Shown here: positions 1-9,572 of the stretch, in pieces | Layout of the letters: the number at the start of each line of letters is the position of its first letter | How positions within the stretch are numbered: position 1 is the stretch's first letter | DNA from: Leuconostoc lactis | Lineage (GTDB): Bacteria; Bacillota; Bacilli; Lactobacillales; Lactobacillaceae | NCBI RefSeq assembly: GCF_007954625.1 | Contig: NZ_CP042420.1 | Span: 1,128,501 to 1,192,500, forward strand | DNA length: 64,000 bases | Direction: 5' to 3' | Position numbers and translations under genes: made by a program | Notes under the pieces: generated by a model | Told to the model about the DNA's origin: nothing | Databases searched by the model: none | Seen by the model: only the letters and a program-made list of their open reading frames with translations

Positions 1-99
1 ACTTTTAAAGAAATGCTGCCCGTCTTTGATGATCCGCAAATTAATGAATTGGCATTGGGGCCAAGGATTGCTGGTGAACGGTCGTTATCATGGTTGTAA
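1..99 (+). CDS. C-terminal end of an unidentified protein (partial)
   Basis: The first 32 codons are open and end in TAA at 97-99; the visible tail reads in part INELALGPRIAGERSLSWL. I do not recognise the family. It does not resemble the usual C-terminus of PurH, so the gene before purD need not be a purine gene. The inverted repeat at 143-172 may terminate it. Confidence 0.5.
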   Translation, partial: TFKEMLPVFDDPQINELALGPRIAGERSLSWL

Positions 100-113
100 C
101 CGCATACATCCTT

Positions 114-205
114 AATGTTCGTTTTGTTTCGTGCTAATCGCCAAAACGTTCGTTATTAACGAACGTTTTTTATATTTGTGAGAAAAAGATAATTTAGACA
201 CGAAC
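114..205 (+). promoter_or_regulatory. PurR-box cluster upstream of purD
   Basis: GTTCG/CGAAC cores typical of Firmicutes PurR boxes occur at 117-121 and 148-152 (GTTCG) and at 160-164 and 201-205 (CGAAC). Between the last pair lies TTTGTGAGA (175-183), which recurs in the same relative place upstream of purB. PurR control of purD-fhs is therefore inferred. The core promoter is not clear; TAAAAT near 214-219 and TATAGT near 237-242 are both possible -10 boxes. Confidence 0.7.
143..172 (+). terminator. Perfect inverted repeat with T-run: terminator and/or PurR operator
   Basis: A 13-bp perfect inverted repeat (AAAACGTTCGTTA and its complement, one-base centre at 156) is followed by a T-rich tract. 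As RNA it would make an AT-rich hairpin ending the preceding gene. The same bases contain two facing PurR-box cores, so the element may serve both purposes. Confidence 0.55.
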
Positions 206-273
206 ACAAGCCGATAAAATTCTGCTAAACTAAGTATATAGTTTGATATTTAGTAGTCAGTTTAGAGGATAAT

Positions 274-1530
274 ATGAAAAAAGTATTAGTAATTGGTTCA
301 GGTGCGCGAGAGCATGCACTTGCTCAGGCCTTTTTGCGGAGTGACCAGGTTGAACAAGTCATTGTTGCGCCTGGTAATGATGGCATGACGGATGACGGCT
401 TGCAGCGCGCAGCCGTCGCCGTCACAGATTTACAAGGCTTGCGTGACTTAGCAGTGGCTGAAGCGGTTGATTTGACCTTTGTTGGGAACGAAGAACCCTT
501 GACACTGGGCGTGGTGGATGCGTTCCGCCAAGCAGGGTTGCAAATTTTTGGCCCAACGCAAGCAGCAGCGCAATTAGAAGGGTCTAAGTCATTCACGAAG
601 CGGATACTTGACCAATACAATATTCCAACGGCGCAATCACGGACGGTGACCAATCACACAGCTGCCCAAGTCGCTGTGACTGAATTTGGATTGCCAATTG
701 TCTTTAAATTAGATGGCTTGGCCTTGGGCAAAGGGGTGACGATTGTCACAACAGCTACCCAAGCAGCGGATTATTTAACTGACCTGTATACACGTCAGCC
801 AGAAGCAAAATTGGTCATTGAAAGTTATCTTGACGGCGTTGAGTTTTCAATTTTTTCATTAGTGGGTCAAGATGGCGTAGTCACGCATGCCCCATTGGCA
901 CAAGATCACAAACGCCGCTTTGATCAAGATAAGGGGCCAAATACTGGCGGTATGGGTGCGTATAGTCCAGTGCGTTGGTTGTCTGAAGAAGTTCGACAAC
1001 AAGCCATTGACACGCTCGTCATGCCAACGATTGCCGCCATGGCAAAAGAGGGCACACCGTTCACCGGTATCTTATATACAGGGGTGATGTTAACGGCTGA
1101 AGGACCTAAAGTGATTGAATTTAACGTGCGCTTTGGTGACCCCGAAGCACAAGTTGTGTTGCCACAATACAGGGGTGATTTTTATCAATTAATTGTTGAT
1201 TTACTCCAAGGTCAGGCAGTTGACCCAGAATGGCAAACAGATGACGTCTATATCGGGGTTGTTTTGGCGGCTGCTGGTTATCCAGAAGCACCTGAAAAAG
1301 GGGCTAGTGTCCCAACACCAAGTGATGTGGCACCATTAGAGATTAACTATGCCGGTGTGAAAAATGGGCTTGCCAGCGGTGGCCGAGTAGCGACGGTTGT
1401 CGCCCATGCGCAAGATACGCAAACAGCGCAACAAAAAGTGTATGAGACTATTGATCAATTACAATTAACATTACAGTACCGTCATGACATTGCCTATCAG
1501 GCTGTCCAACATGAGATGGATAAGATGTGA
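274..1530 (+). CDS. purD: Phosphoribosylamine-glycine ligase (GARS)
   Basis: Second step of de novo purine synthesis: ATP-dependent joining of glycine to 5-phosphoribosylamine in the cytoplasm. The 418-residue length is normal. The N-terminus has the Rossmann-like start VLVIGSGAREHALA, the middle is an ATP-grasp domain (FKLDGLALGKGV, GGMGAYSP) and the GARS signature RFGDPEAQV lies near residue 290. The ATG follows AGAGGA by four bases. It sits downstream of PurR boxes but is not adjacent to other pur genes here; fhs follows after 27 bases, so the two are probably cotranscribed. Confidence 0.96.
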   Translation: MKKVLVIGSGAREHALAQAFLRSDQVEQVIVAPGNDGMTDDGLQRAAVAVTDLQGLRDLAVAEAVDLTFVGNEEPLTLGVVDAFRQAGLQIFGPTQAAAQLEGSKSFTKRILDQYNIPTAQSRTVTNHTAAQVAVTEFGLPIVFKLDGLALGKGVTIVTTATQAADYLTDLYTRQPEAKLVIESYLDGVEFSIFSLVGQDGVVTHAPLAQDHKRRFDQDKGPNTGGMGAYSPVRWLSEEVRQQAIDTLVMPTIAAMAKEGTPFTGILYTGVMLTAEGPKVIEFNVRFGDPEAQVVLPQYRGDFYQLIVDLLQGQAVDPEWQTDDVYIGVVLAAAGYPEAPEKGASVPTPSDVAPLEINYAGVKNGLASGGRVATVVAHAQDTQTAQQKVYETIDQLQLTLQYRHDIAYQAVQHEMDKM

Positions 1531-1557
1531 GAAGTGCAGTTAAACGAGGATAAAGAG

Positions 1558-3222
1558 ATGCAAACAGATATTGAAATTGCCCAAGCCGCAACCGTTAAGC
1601 CAATTACAGAGATTGCTGCTGCTGCCGGTTTGGCCAGCCATGAAATTGAACCTTACGGTTTTGATAAAGCCAAAATTAAATTAGATCCAACGATGCCCCG
1701 ATCAAAGCAGTTGGGCAAACTTATTTTGGTCACATCGATTAACCCAACGCCTGCTGGTGAAGGGAAGTCAACGGTGACGGTTGGCTTGGCAGATGCGTTG
1801 GCAATGGCTGGTAAGAAAACCATGATTGCCCTTCGGGAACCCTCACTGGGCCCTGTGATGGGGATGAAAGGTGGTGCGACTGGTGGTGGGATGGCACAAG
1901 TCATCCCCATGGCGGATATTAATTTGCATTTTACTGGTGACTTTCATGCGCTCACATCAGCCCATGATACGATTGCTGCCGTATTGGATAATAGTTTACA
2001 ACAAGGTAATCCGTTAAATATTGATCCGCGTCGTATTATTTGGAAGCGCGTGTTAGATATTAATGATCGTGCGTTGCGCCATATCACCATTGGGATGGGC
2101 GGACCGACTTCTGGCGTACCGCGAGAAGATGGGTTTGACATTACAGTTGCCTCAGAGTTGATGGCCATTTTGACCTTATCAACTGATTTAATGGATTTGA
2201 AAGCTCGTGTGGCGCGCATTGTGGTTGGTTATACCTACGACAAAGAACCCGTGACGGTAGCAGATTTGGGTATTGCCGGTGCGATTGCGGTTTTGTTGAA
2301 AGATGCCATTAAGCCTAACTTAGTCCAGACGTTAGCACATACACCAGCCATCATTCACGGTGGCCCGTTTGCCAATATTGCCCAAGGGACAAATTCTATT
2401 TTGGCAACTAAAACGGCGTTGCAATTAGCAGATTATGCGGTGACTGAAGGAGGCTTTGGCGCTGACCTTGGTGGTGAAAAGTTCTTGGATGTGAAGGTGC
2501 CATTATTGGGCAAGACACCAGATGCGATTGTTGTCGTGGCGACGGTTCGCGCCTTGAAGCATCATGGCGGTGTGGCTTTAGCTGATTTAGATGCTGAAAA
2601 TATACCAGCACTGACTGCCGGGCTTGAAAACTTGGGGCAACACTTGATGGCTATGGGCCGTTACGGTGTGCCCGTGGTGGTGGCCATTAATCGTTTTACT
2701 GCCGATACCGAAGCAGAAATTCAAACCATTAAAGCTTATACTGAACAATTTGGGGCAACAGCGTACACCACCGAAGTTTGGGCCAAAGGTGGTGCTGGGG
2801 CGCAAGAACTCGCTGCTGCTGTGATTGAAGTGGCTGATCAAGAAGCCGACTTTACGCCACTCTATCAACCTGACGATGACGCACTGACGAAGCTCAACGC
2901 CATCGTGACCACGATTTATGGGGGTGCAGGGGTTGAATTATCTGCCACAGCGCAAAAACAACTCGCAGAATTTAAGCAACGTGGTTGGGATAAATTACCC
3001 ATTATCATGGCTAAAACACAATATTCTTTCTCTGACGATCCCAAAAAACTCGGGGCGCCAAAAGATTTTGTGATTCACATTCGTGAGTTTGTGCCGAAAT
3101 TAGGTGCCGGCTTCTTAGTTGCGATGACGGGAACAATTTTGACAATGCCGGGCTTACCAAAACACCCAGCAGCATTCGACATTGATATTGACGAGACTGG
3201 TAAAATAACTGGACTCTTTTAA
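1558..3222 (+). CDS. fhs: Formate-tetrahydrofolate ligase
   Basis: Makes 10-formyl-tetrahydrofolate from formate, THF and ATP, the one-carbon donor for two purine steps. The 554-residue product has the ATP-binding loop TPAGEGKST near 64-72 and the family stretch [17 protein letters not shown] take ATG 1558 because CGAGGA lies eight bases before it; an in-frame GTG at 1534 would add eight residues but has no SD. Its place behind purD and the PurR boxes fits a supply role for purine synthesis. A strong terminator follows. Confidence 0.95.
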   Translation: MQTDIEIAQAATVKPITEIAAAAGLASHEIEPYGFDKAKIKLDPTMPRSKQLGKLILVTSINPTPAGEGKSTVTVGLADALAMAGKKTMIALREPSLGPVMGMKGGATGGGMAQVIPMADINLHFTGDFHALTSAHDTIAAVLDNSLQQGNPLNIDPRRIIWKRVLDINDRALRHITIGMGGPTSGVPREDGFDITVASELMAILTLSTDLMDLKARVARIVVGYTYDKEPVTVADLGIAGAIAVLLKDAIKPNLVQTLAHTPAIIHGGPFANIAQGTNSILATKTALQLADYAVTEGGFGADLGGEKFLDVKVPLLGKTPDAIVVVATVRALKHHGGVALADLDAENIPALTAGLENLGQHLMAMGRYGVPVVVAINRFTADTEAEIQTIKAYTEQFGATAYTTEVWAKGGAGAQELAAAVIEVADQEADFTPLYQPDDDALTKLNAIVTTIYGGAGVELSATAQKQLAEFKQRGWDKLPIIMAKTQYSFSDDPKKLGAPKDFVIHIREFVPKLGAGFLVAMTGTILTMPGLPKHPAAFDIDIDETGKITGLF

Positions 3223-3229
3223 ATAGCGG

Positions 3230-3256
3230 CGTTAGCAGGTTACTGCTAACGTTTTT
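3230..3256 (+). terminator. Rho-independent terminator after fhs
   Basis: Nine-bp stem CGTTAGCAG/CTGCTAACG with loop GTTA, followed by five T. Confidence 0.9.
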
Positions 3257-3288
3257 GGCGATGCATTAAAGAAAGCGAAGGATACGCC

Positions 3289-4092
3289 ATGGCACAGCTT
3301 GAAGTGAATTATTACTCACAAGTATTAGGAATGGATCGCGTGATGCAAGTGATTTTACCAGAACTATCTGATCACATGCCGGCATGGACAGCAGCTGACC
3401 TGCAAGATATTCCTGTTTTGTATTTATTGCATGGCATGTCGGGCGATCAAGCGGTCTGGTCACGGCGGACAAGTATTGAACGTCTCGTGCGACAAACGCC
3501 GTTAGCCATTGTCATGCCGTCGACTGATTTAGCTTGGTATACCAATACACAATATGGGATGGCTTATTTTGATGCGTTGTGCCATGAGTTACCGCAAAAA
3601 GTGGCAACATTGTTCCCACAAATTTCACAAAAACGTGAGAAAAATTTTGTGGCTGGTTTGTCAATGGGTGGGTACGGGGCCTTTAAAATGGCCTTGGCTA
3701 GCAACCAGTTTAGTTATGCTGCCTCACTTTCTGGCGCGCTACTGGGCGATCCAAATTTTCCTGGACGCACAACTTGGCAAAGTCCGGCCTACTGGGCCGG
3801 TATCTTTGGCGATATGGATCAGTTACAAGGTTCAGAAAATGATGTTATCGCGCTTGCCAAAACACAAGTCCAAACGCAACCTGTACGCCCGAAACTTTAC
3901 GCCTGGATTGGGGAGCAGGACTATTTATATCACAATAATTTAACCACTATCCCACAAATTCAGGCCTTAGGCTATGACGTGACGTTTGAAACAAGTCCCG
4001 GCACTCATGATTGGTATTATTGGGATCAACATATCGAACGCGTCCTCGAATGGCTGCCAATTAACTATCAACCAGAAGAACGGTTGTCTTAA
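3289..4092 (+). CDS. Alpha/beta-hydrolase esterase (tributyrin esterase / EstA type)
   Basis: A 267-residue cytoplasmic serine esterase of the esterase-D/putative tributyrin esterase family. The nucleophile elbow GLSMGGYG places the catalytic Ser at about 125; the oxyanion-loop stretch LYLLHGMSGD is at 44-53, a candidate Asp is in GEQDYLY near 212 and the His is in GTHDWYYWD near the C-terminus. No signal peptide. SD AAGGA precedes the ATG. It is a single gene between two intergenic spacers. LAB homologues hydrolyse short-chain acyl esters; the natural substrate here is unknown. Confidence 0.85.
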   Translation: MAQLEVNYYSQVLGMDRVMQVILPELSDHMPAWTAADLQDIPVLYLLHGMSGDQAVWSRRTSIERLVRQTPLAIVMPSTDLAWYTNTQYGMAYFDALCHELPQKVATLFPQISQKREKNFVAGLSMGGYGAFKMALASNQFSYAASLSGALLGDPNFPGRTTWQSPAYWAGIFGDMDQLQGSENDVIALAKTQVQTQPVRPKLYAWIGEQDYLYHNNLTTIPQIQALGYDVTFETSPGTHDWYYWDQHIERVLEWLPINYQPEERLS

Positions 4093-4120
4093 GCATGAAC
4101 GCTTAAAGTCCGTGTTTTTT
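4089..4120 (+). terminator. Weak hairpin after the esterase gene
   Basis: Six-bp stem TTAAGC/GCTTAA around the stop codon, with a T-run beginning about eight bases after the stem. The gap makes this a poor terminator. Confidence 0.3.
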
Positions 4121-4157
4121 TATTTAATTCATATTATATTTTATAATTGTACGTCAT

Positions 4158-4185
4158 TTGTTTACAAAAAAAAGAAATGTATGAT
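4158..4185 (+). promoter_or_regulatory. Probable promoter of the OFA-family transporter
   Basis: TTGTTT (4158-4163), 16-base spacer, TATGAT (4180-4185), 35 bases ahead of the start codon. Confidence 0.45.
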
Positions 4186-4219
4186 TAAATGATAAGATAA
4201 ATCGTGAGGAGACGAATAA

Positions 4220-5437
4220 ATGGAAAATAAATGGCTGCGGGCGGCATTGCCAGCGTTATTGATTCATGGCAGTATTGGAACGGTCTATGCTTGGAGTGTG
4301 TTTAAGCAGGCGATTGCCGATGATATCGGGGCATCGGTGGCTAACGTGGAGTGGGCCTTTTCAATTGCAATCTTATTTTTAGGGTTATCGGCAGCAGCTT
4401 TAGGTCACTTTGTGGAACAAGATATTAAGAAATCCGCCATCTTGGCGACGATTTTTTTTGTGACGGGGATGATCGGCACTGGCATCAGCATTCAACAAAA
4501 ATCATTACTCGGAATTTATCTCTTTTATGGTGTGGTCATGGGCATTGGGTTAGGGATTGGTTATTTAACACCAGTCAAAAATTTGATGTTATGGTTTAAA
4601 GAAAATAAGGGCTTGGGAACGGGCTTGGCAGTAGCGGGTTTTGGCTTAGCCAAGATGATTTTTTCACCCGTGATGATCGAACTACAACTACGGATTGGCC
4701 TCTGGCAAATGTTTGTCATTTTGGGTGGCGTGTTTGCCGTGATGATGCTGGCAGGGGCTTGGTTGATTCGTAAGCCGGCTGATTGGCAAGAAAAGCCCCT
4801 CAAGCAGCCTTTTAATCCCCTGGTATTGCTCAAAAATGGTAACTTTATGGGGATTTGGTTGATGTTTTATTTAAACATTACTGCCGGTCTAGCCATTATC
4901 TCCCAAGAAAAAGATATTTTAGCTGGGTTACGTACCCCGTCGGGGACGGCGGCCTTTTCGCTGGCAGCAATTGCGGTGGTAGTGAGTGTGGATGCCTTTT
5001 TTAACGCCGCTGGGCGCATTGGGTTGGCGAGCTTCTCAGACCGCTTACAAGACCGCAATACGATTTATCAAGTGATTTTCATCCTGTCATTGGTGATGGC
5101 GTTATTAGCCTTTTTCTTACCGGATCAGAGTGCGGTGATGCCGGTTGTGATTGTGGCAACATTTTTTGTGATTAATGCCGGTTATGGTGGTGGTTTTTCA
5201 GCCTTACCACCTTTGTTAGCAGATCGATTTGGTATGCATGCGATTTCAAAAATTCACGGCCTAGCGTTAACGGCTTGGGCAGCAGCCGGTTTATCGGGAA
5301 ATCAACTAGCGAGTTTGATTGTGCATGGTTTGGGGATGCCGTATCAAAATGTCTTTATCGCGATTGCGATTTTGTATGCGGTGGCTTTGGGGATTGCCAC
5401 GTTTGTGGTGAAACCAACGCAAACCATTATCGAGTAA
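4220..5437 (+). CDS. MFS transporter, oxalate/formate antiporter (OFA) family
   Basis: A 405-residue integral membrane protein with about twelve hydrophobic segments. The N-terminal SIGTVYAWSVF is the typical OFA-family start, seen in monocarboxylate transporters such as E. coli YhjX. Substrate cannot be read from sequence; a small organic anion is likely by family. SD GAGGAG precedes the ATG and a promoter lies in the spacer, so it is probably transcribed alone. Proximity to fhs invites a formate link, but that is speculation. Confidence 0.85.
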   Translation: MENKWLRAALPALLIHGSIGTVYAWSVFKQAIADDIGASVANVEWAFSIAILFLGLSAAALGHFVEQDIKKSAILATIFFVTGMIGTGISIQQKSLLGIYLFYGVVMGIGLGIGYLTPVKNLMLWFKENKGLGTGLAVAGFGLAKMIFSPVMIELQLRIGLWQMFVILGGVFAVMMLAGAWLIRKPADWQEKPLKQPFNPLVLLKNGNFMGIWLMFYLNITAGLAIISQEKDILAGLRTPSGTAAFSLAAIAVVVSVDAFFNAAGRIGLASFSDRLQDRNTIYQVIFILSLVMALLAFFLPDQSAVMPVVIVATFFVINAGYGGGFSALPPLLADRFGMHAISKIHGLALTAWAAAGLSGNQLASLIVHGLGMPYQNVFIAIAILYAVALGIATFVVKPTQTIIE

Positions 5438-5452
5438 AACGCTTACAATCCT

Positions 5453-5545
5453 AACGTTCGTTTTGTCTTAGATAAACGACGTGATTGTTCGTATTTTACT
5501 AACTGTTCGTTAACTTTGTGAGATAAACCTCATAAAATAACGAAC
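5453..5545 (+). promoter_or_regulatory. PurR-box cluster upstream of purB
   Basis: GTTCG cores at 5456-5460, 5487-5491 and 5505-5509 and CGAAC at 5541-5545. The last two face each other and enclose TTTGTGAGA, the same arrangement as before purD. This supports one regulator for both loci. Confidence 0.72.
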
Positions 5546-5615
5546 GCAACTCGTGTTTTACCTGTTACAATTGAATTGAAAGCTAGAACACTAATGAAGT
5601 AGAGGAATCTTAAAC

Positions 5616-6911
5616 ATGATTGAACGTTATTCTCGTCAAGCGCTTCGTGATATTTGGTCAATCCAAAACCAATATCAAACTTGGCTCGATGTTGAAATTG
5701 CTGTGGATGCCGGCTGGGTCGCTGCAGGGCACATTCCTGCAGAAGATTTGGAAAAAATCCGCCAAAACGCCACTTTTGACGTTGACCGCATTGCAGAGAT
5801 TGAGTTATCAACGCGCCATGATGTTGTGGCATTTACGCGTAACGTGTCAGAATCACTTGGCGAAGAACGTAAGTGGATTCACTATGGCTTAACGTCAACT
5901 GATGTTGTTGATACAGCGCAAGCATTACGTTTGCGCCAAGCCAACGATATTATTAAGCAAGATTTGCAAGAATGGCGCGAAGCCATTAAAGATTTGGCCT
6001 TGAAGTATAAAGACACTGTCATGATGGGACGCACGCACGGTGTTCATGCCGAACCAACCACTTTTGGGTTGAAGATGGCGCGTTTCTATGCGTCAGCAAC
6101 ACGCGCGATTGAACGTTTTGATCGCGTGGCTGCTGAAGTCGAAACAGGTAAGTTATCTGGTGCCGTAGGAACGTTTGCCAATGTGCCACCTTATGTTGAA
6201 GCTGTGGCCATGAAGGAATTGGGCTTGACGCCACAACCAATTGGGTCACAAGTGTTGCCACGTGATTTGCATGCTGATTACGTGCAAACAATTGCGTTGA
6301 TTGGAACACAAATGGAAGAATTGGCAACGGAAATTCGCTCATTGCAACGCTCAGAAATCCATGAAGTTGAAGAAGGTTTTGCTAAAGGGCAAAAGGGTTC
6401 TTCAGCAATGCCACACAAGCGTAACCCAATTGGTAATGAAAATATTACTGGTTTGGCACGTGTCTTGCGTGGCTATGCCGTAACAGCACTTGAAGATGTG
6501 ACATTGTGGCATGAACGCGATATCTCACATTCTTCAGCCGAACGCATTATTTTGCCTGATGCGACGACAACCCTTGATTACATGTTGAATCGTCAAACAG
6601 GTATTTTGAAGAATTTGGGTGTCTTCCCTGAAACAATGCGTCACAATATGGATCGCACTTATGGTTTGATTTATTCACAACGTTTGTTGTTGAGCTTAAT
6701 TGACGCCGGCTTATCACGTGAACAAGCCTATGATACGGTGCAACCATTGACAGCACGTTCATGGGATGAACAATTGATGTTCCGTGACTTGGTTGACGCG
6801 GACCCAACAATCACTGCCCATTTGACTAAAGAACAAATTGATGACGCGTTTGATTATCACTATCACTTGCGTCATGTTGATGAAATTTTTATGAGAGTAG
6901 GTTTGGCATGA
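5616..6911 (+). CDS. purB: Adenylosuccinate lyase
   Basis: Cleaves SAICAR to AICAR and adenylosuccinate to AMP, two fumarate-releasing steps of purine synthesis. At 431 residues it is the Firmicutes length. The fumarase/lyase signature [11 protein letters not shown] is at 261-271 with its flexible-loop serines, and the His pair region [12 protein letters not shown] is near 138-148. SD GAGGA lies nine bases before the ATG. Four PurR-type cores lie upstream. The stop overlaps the hpt start (ATGA), so translation is coupled. Confidence 0.96.
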   Translation: MIERYSRQALRDIWSIQNQYQTWLDVEIAVDAGWVAAGHIPAEDLEKIRQNATFDVDRIAEIELSTRHDVVAFTRNVSESLGEERKWIHYGLTSTDVVDTAQALRLRQANDIIKQDLQEWREAIKDLALKYKDTVMMGRTHGVHAEPTTFGLKMARFYASATRAIERFDRVAAEVETGKLSGAVGTFANVPPYVEAVAMKELGLTPQPIGSQVLPRDLHADYVQTIALIGTQMEELATEIRSLQRSEIHEVEEGFAKGQKGSSAMPHKRNPIGNENITGLARVLRGYAVTALEDVTLWHERDISHSSAERIILPDATTTLDYMLNRQTGILKNLGVFPETMRHNMDRTYGLIYSQRLLLSLIDAGLSREQAYDTVQPLTARSWDEQLMFRDLVDADPTITAHLTKEQIDDAFDYHYHLRHVDEIFMRVGLA

Positions 6912-7471
6912 CATCACTAATTAACCATCCAGCAATTAAGACAGTTTTAGCAACAGAAACAGATATTCAAGCACAAGTGCAACGTGTGGCGAATGAACTT
7001 ACCAGTAAATTTGCGCATAATGACAAGCGGCCAGTTTTTATTGCAGTCCTCAAGGGCGGGGTGATTTTTGCCACGGATTTACTCCGGAAAATGCCACTGG
7101 ATGTTGACTTTGACTTTGTCGATGTCAAAAGTTATTCAGGCGCTGCTTCAACTGGTCAAGTTAAAGTGGTCCATGACGTGAGCATGGATTTAACAGGACG
7201 TGATGTCGTGATTGTCGATGAAATTATTGATTCTGGTCGGACAATGCAATGGTTGCAAAACTATTTTGAACTCAAAGGGGCAGCCAGTGTCACGACAGTG
7301 GCTTTAGCTGATAAAAAGGCTGCTCGGGTGGTTGACTTTGACGTTGATTACTTTGGCCTTGATGTGCCCGATGAATTCTTAGTTGGCTATGGTATGGATT
7401 ACAATAATTTCTTCCGTAATTTACCGGTTATTGCCATTATTGATTTTGATAAAATTGATTTGATTAAGTAA
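6908..7471 (+). CDS. hpt: Hypoxanthine(-guanine) phosphoribosyltransferase
   Basis: Salvages hypoxanthine, and usually guanine, with PRPP to IMP and GMP. The 187-residue protein has the type I PRPP-binding motif [14 protein letters not shown] at about 99-112 and the LKGG loop near 48-51. Its start overlaps the purB stop by four bases, so it shares the PurR-box promoter. The second copy of the PRPP pathway logic, prs, is 29 kb away. Its stop codon forms the first bases of the terminator stem. Confidence 0.93.
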   Translation: MTSLINHPAIKTVLATETDIQAQVQRVANELTSKFAHNDKRPVFIAVLKGGVIFATDLLRKMPLDVDFDFVDVKSYSGAASTGQVKVVHDVSMDLTGRDVVIVDEIIDSGRTMQWLQNYFELKGAASVTTVALADKKAARVVDFDVDYFGLDVPDEFLVGYGMDYNNFFRNLPVIAIIDFDKIDLIK

Positions 7472-7519
7472 CCAAACTAAAAACGCAACGCCTTAAGGCG
7501 TTGCGTTTTTAGTTTGGTT
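7470..7519. terminator. Bidirectional terminator shared by hpt and fni
   Basis: A perfect 23-bp inverted repeat with loop TTAA. The hpt stop is in the left arm; the fni stop is in the loop and the last fni codons are in the right arm. T-runs on both strands let it serve both convergent genes. Confidence 0.92.
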
Positions 7520-8548
7520 GATAAAGTTTTGTAGATTTGGGGCATACAACCGCGGTTTTGATTGTAACTCTGAGATGTGACGTGCACCAAGTAGGGTCAT
7601 GAGGCGTGGTAAAGCACGTTGCCATGAGATAATTTCATCAACGAGGCCGGCTTCGCCATGCGTCATTAAAGTGTTGAGCATGTAACCTGCACTGGACGTC
7701 ATTGTTGCGCCTAGCATGAGACTTGTCATGATGTCATTAGCCGACGCGATGCCACCAGTGGCAATCACCGGCAGCGTGTTCTGCGCCAATTGTGCTGATA
7801 GTAAACTTTCAACGGTTGATAAACCAAACTGATCAATATTAAAATTGTCGGCTTGACGATTACGCCGTCGTTCAATCACTGCAAAGTTTGTGCCATTGGC
7901 CCCACCAACATTAATAGCAGCAGGTTGTAACTGCTTTAAGGTGTCAAAAGCACTTTGACTCATGCCAAAACCAACTTCTTTGATAATGACCGGTACCGGC
8001 GACTTTGCAATGACAGTTGCTAAGTTATCAAGCCAATAAAAAGCACGATCACCTTCAGCCATCACTAATTCCTGTGCCACATTGACATGTAATTCGATGG
8101 CATTGGCATCGATCATGTCAATGGCGTCACGAACATGGGCAATTGGATGATCAGCGCCTAGATTCGCGATTAAAAAGCCATCAGGATGCATTTCGCGGGC
8201 AATTTTAAAGGTTTGTGCGGCTTCCGGTTCTTTGAGTGCAATCGATTGTGAGCCAACGGCCATCGCTAAACCAGTTTTTTGAGCAACGCTTGCGAGTTGA
8301 CCATTGATGCGGCCGGTCAGACTTGAGCCACCCGTCATCGCTTCAATATAAAAAGGCCAGTCAAACGTATGATTAAACAATGTTGTGTGAACATCCGCTT
8401 CGGCGACCGCCATTTCAGGGAAAGTGGCTGGTAACCAGCGGACATCGGCAAAAGTTGCGCCAATGGGGTTATTTTCTTGTTGCCGCCACAGTTTGACACC
8501 AAGTGATAGGTGTTCATCTTTGCGATGGGCTTGTGCAGATTCAGTCAT
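7493..8548 (-). CDS. fni: Type 2 isopentenyl-diphosphate delta-isomerase (FMN-dependent)
   Basis: Interconverts IPP and DMAPP using reduced FMN, the last step before prenyl chain elongation. The 351-residue TIM-barrel protein carries the diagnostic RKDEHL at 9-14, TGGSSL for FMN contact, NVGGANGTNF and the phosphate-binding TGGIASANDI. SD GAGGTG lies five bases from ATG. It overlaps the end of mvaK2 by eight bases, placing it third in the mvaD-mvaK2-fni operon. Type 2 enzymes are typical of Gram-positive cocci and lactobacilli that use mevalonate. Confidence 0.95.
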   Translation of the reverse strand: MTESAQAHRKDEHLSLGVKLWRQQENNPIGATFADVRWLPATFPEMAVAEADVHTTLFNHTFDWPFYIEAMTGGSSLTGRINGQLASVAQKTGLAMAVGSQSIALKEPEAAQTFKIAREMHPDGFLIANLGADHPIAHVRDAIDMIDANAIELHVNVAQELVMAEGDRAFYWLDNLATVIAKSPVPVIIKEVGFGMSQSAFDTLKQLQPAAINVGGANGTNFAVIERRRNRQADNFNIDQFGLSTVESLLSAQLAQNTLPVIATGGIASANDIMTSLMLGATMTSSAGYMLNTLMTHGEAGLVDEIISWQRALPRLMTLLGARHISELQSKPRLYAPNLQNFINQTKNATP

Positions 8549-9572
8549 AGTGCACCTCGTTTTCGGGAAAAATCGTCATAAATAGGGGATCAATACCGCC
8601 CGCTTGCCAAACTTTGATGAGTGCCGCTGCATCATCAGTGACCACGGCAAAACCATTATCGCCATAACCGGCACCACTAATTTTTCCGGCAACTTGGTTT
8701 AAGCTGGCGAGGAAATGGGCAAGTTTTGGCGTCACATAACCTGCTGGCAAGTGTTTTTGCAGTAAGTTTTGATTTGCTTGGAATGCCTGAACTAATTGGG
8801 AATAGTTATGCGTCGTTAAGGCTTGAATAACACGTGAGACGGCTTGTTGACTCTGCGTCAAGAAAGTAGCGCTAAGGTCGAGCTGATGAATGGCTGATTT
8901 GGTATCAGCTGATTCATGGGTAGCGCCGAGTAATAAGCGCCAGTGGTTTGGCCAAGGTAAGGGGGTAATGTTGAGGGCTGGCCAGTCGCGTGTAATCGCT
9001 CCCGGCGTTGGCCACTGTTGTGCCGTATCGATCACTTGGGCTAAATCCGGACTTTGATACGCAATCACGCCACCGTATGTAATGGCGGCAATGTCGCCAA
9101 GGGAGCCATTTTTTTGCACGAAATAATGAGCCAAACCAGCCAGCTTAAAGCGAGTTAGGCGTGGCAAATGCAGTGAAAAATGGGCATCAAGGGCGGCAAT
9201 AATCCCAACAACGACGGCTGCGGAAGAGCCGAGCCCCAGTTTGCCATATGGTCCGTTTAAATCACTTTCGATGGTGATGTTAACGTCTGATAGCGTTGGT
9301 AAAGTTGTTTCAAATTGGGTATAGTCTTGAAGCATTTTAATGGCGGCTTGCACATAACGCCAGTGATCTTGCCCAACGGTGATCGGCTCCGCCATGTTAA
9401 AATGCCAAGCTGTCGCAATACTATTAGACGTGACGGATGAGGTAGGGGCATCGGTTACGGTTAAGTTTAGCCCCATCGCTGTGGCAGCGATAACTGCGGT
9501 ATGGCCAGGTGCCGTAATGGCATATTCGCCAGCTAAAAAGAGTTTACCGGGAACTGAGCATTTAGTTATCAT
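8541..9572 (-). CDS. mvaK2: Phosphomevalonate kinase
   Basis: GHMP-family kinase, 343 residues, converting phosphomevalonate to diphosphomevalonate. The N-terminal VPGKLFLAGEYAI and the glycine-rich LGLGSSAAVVVG loop mark the family; GKISGAGYGDNGFAV is the C-terminal motif. The reading frame is open further upstream, but ATG 9572 is preferred because it gives the family N-terminus and overlaps the mvaD stop by 11 bases, indicating coupling. Confidence 0.93.
   Translation of the reverse strand: MITKCSVPGKLFLAGEYAITAPGHTAVIAATAMGLNLTVTDAPTSSVTSNSIATAWHFNMAEPITVGQDHWRYVQAAIKMLQDYTQFETTLPTLSDVNITIESDLNGPYGKLGLGSSAAVVVGIIAALDAHFSLHLPRLTRFKLAGLAHYFVQKNGSLGDIAAITYGGVIAYQSPDLAQVIDTAQQWPTPGAITRDWPALNITPLPWPNHWRLLLGATHESADTKSAIHQLDLSATFLTQSQQAVSRVIQALTTHNYSQLVQAFQANQNLLQKHLPAGYVTPKLAHFLASLNQVAGKISGAGYGDNGFAVVTDDAAALIKVWQAGGIDPLFMTIFPENEVHYD

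Noticed and set aside
5434..5447. cre-like GTAAAACGCTTACA near the end of the OFA transporter gene
   Set aside because: Two mismatches at the key first positions and it overlaps a stop codon 170 bases before purB; PurR boxes explain the region better.
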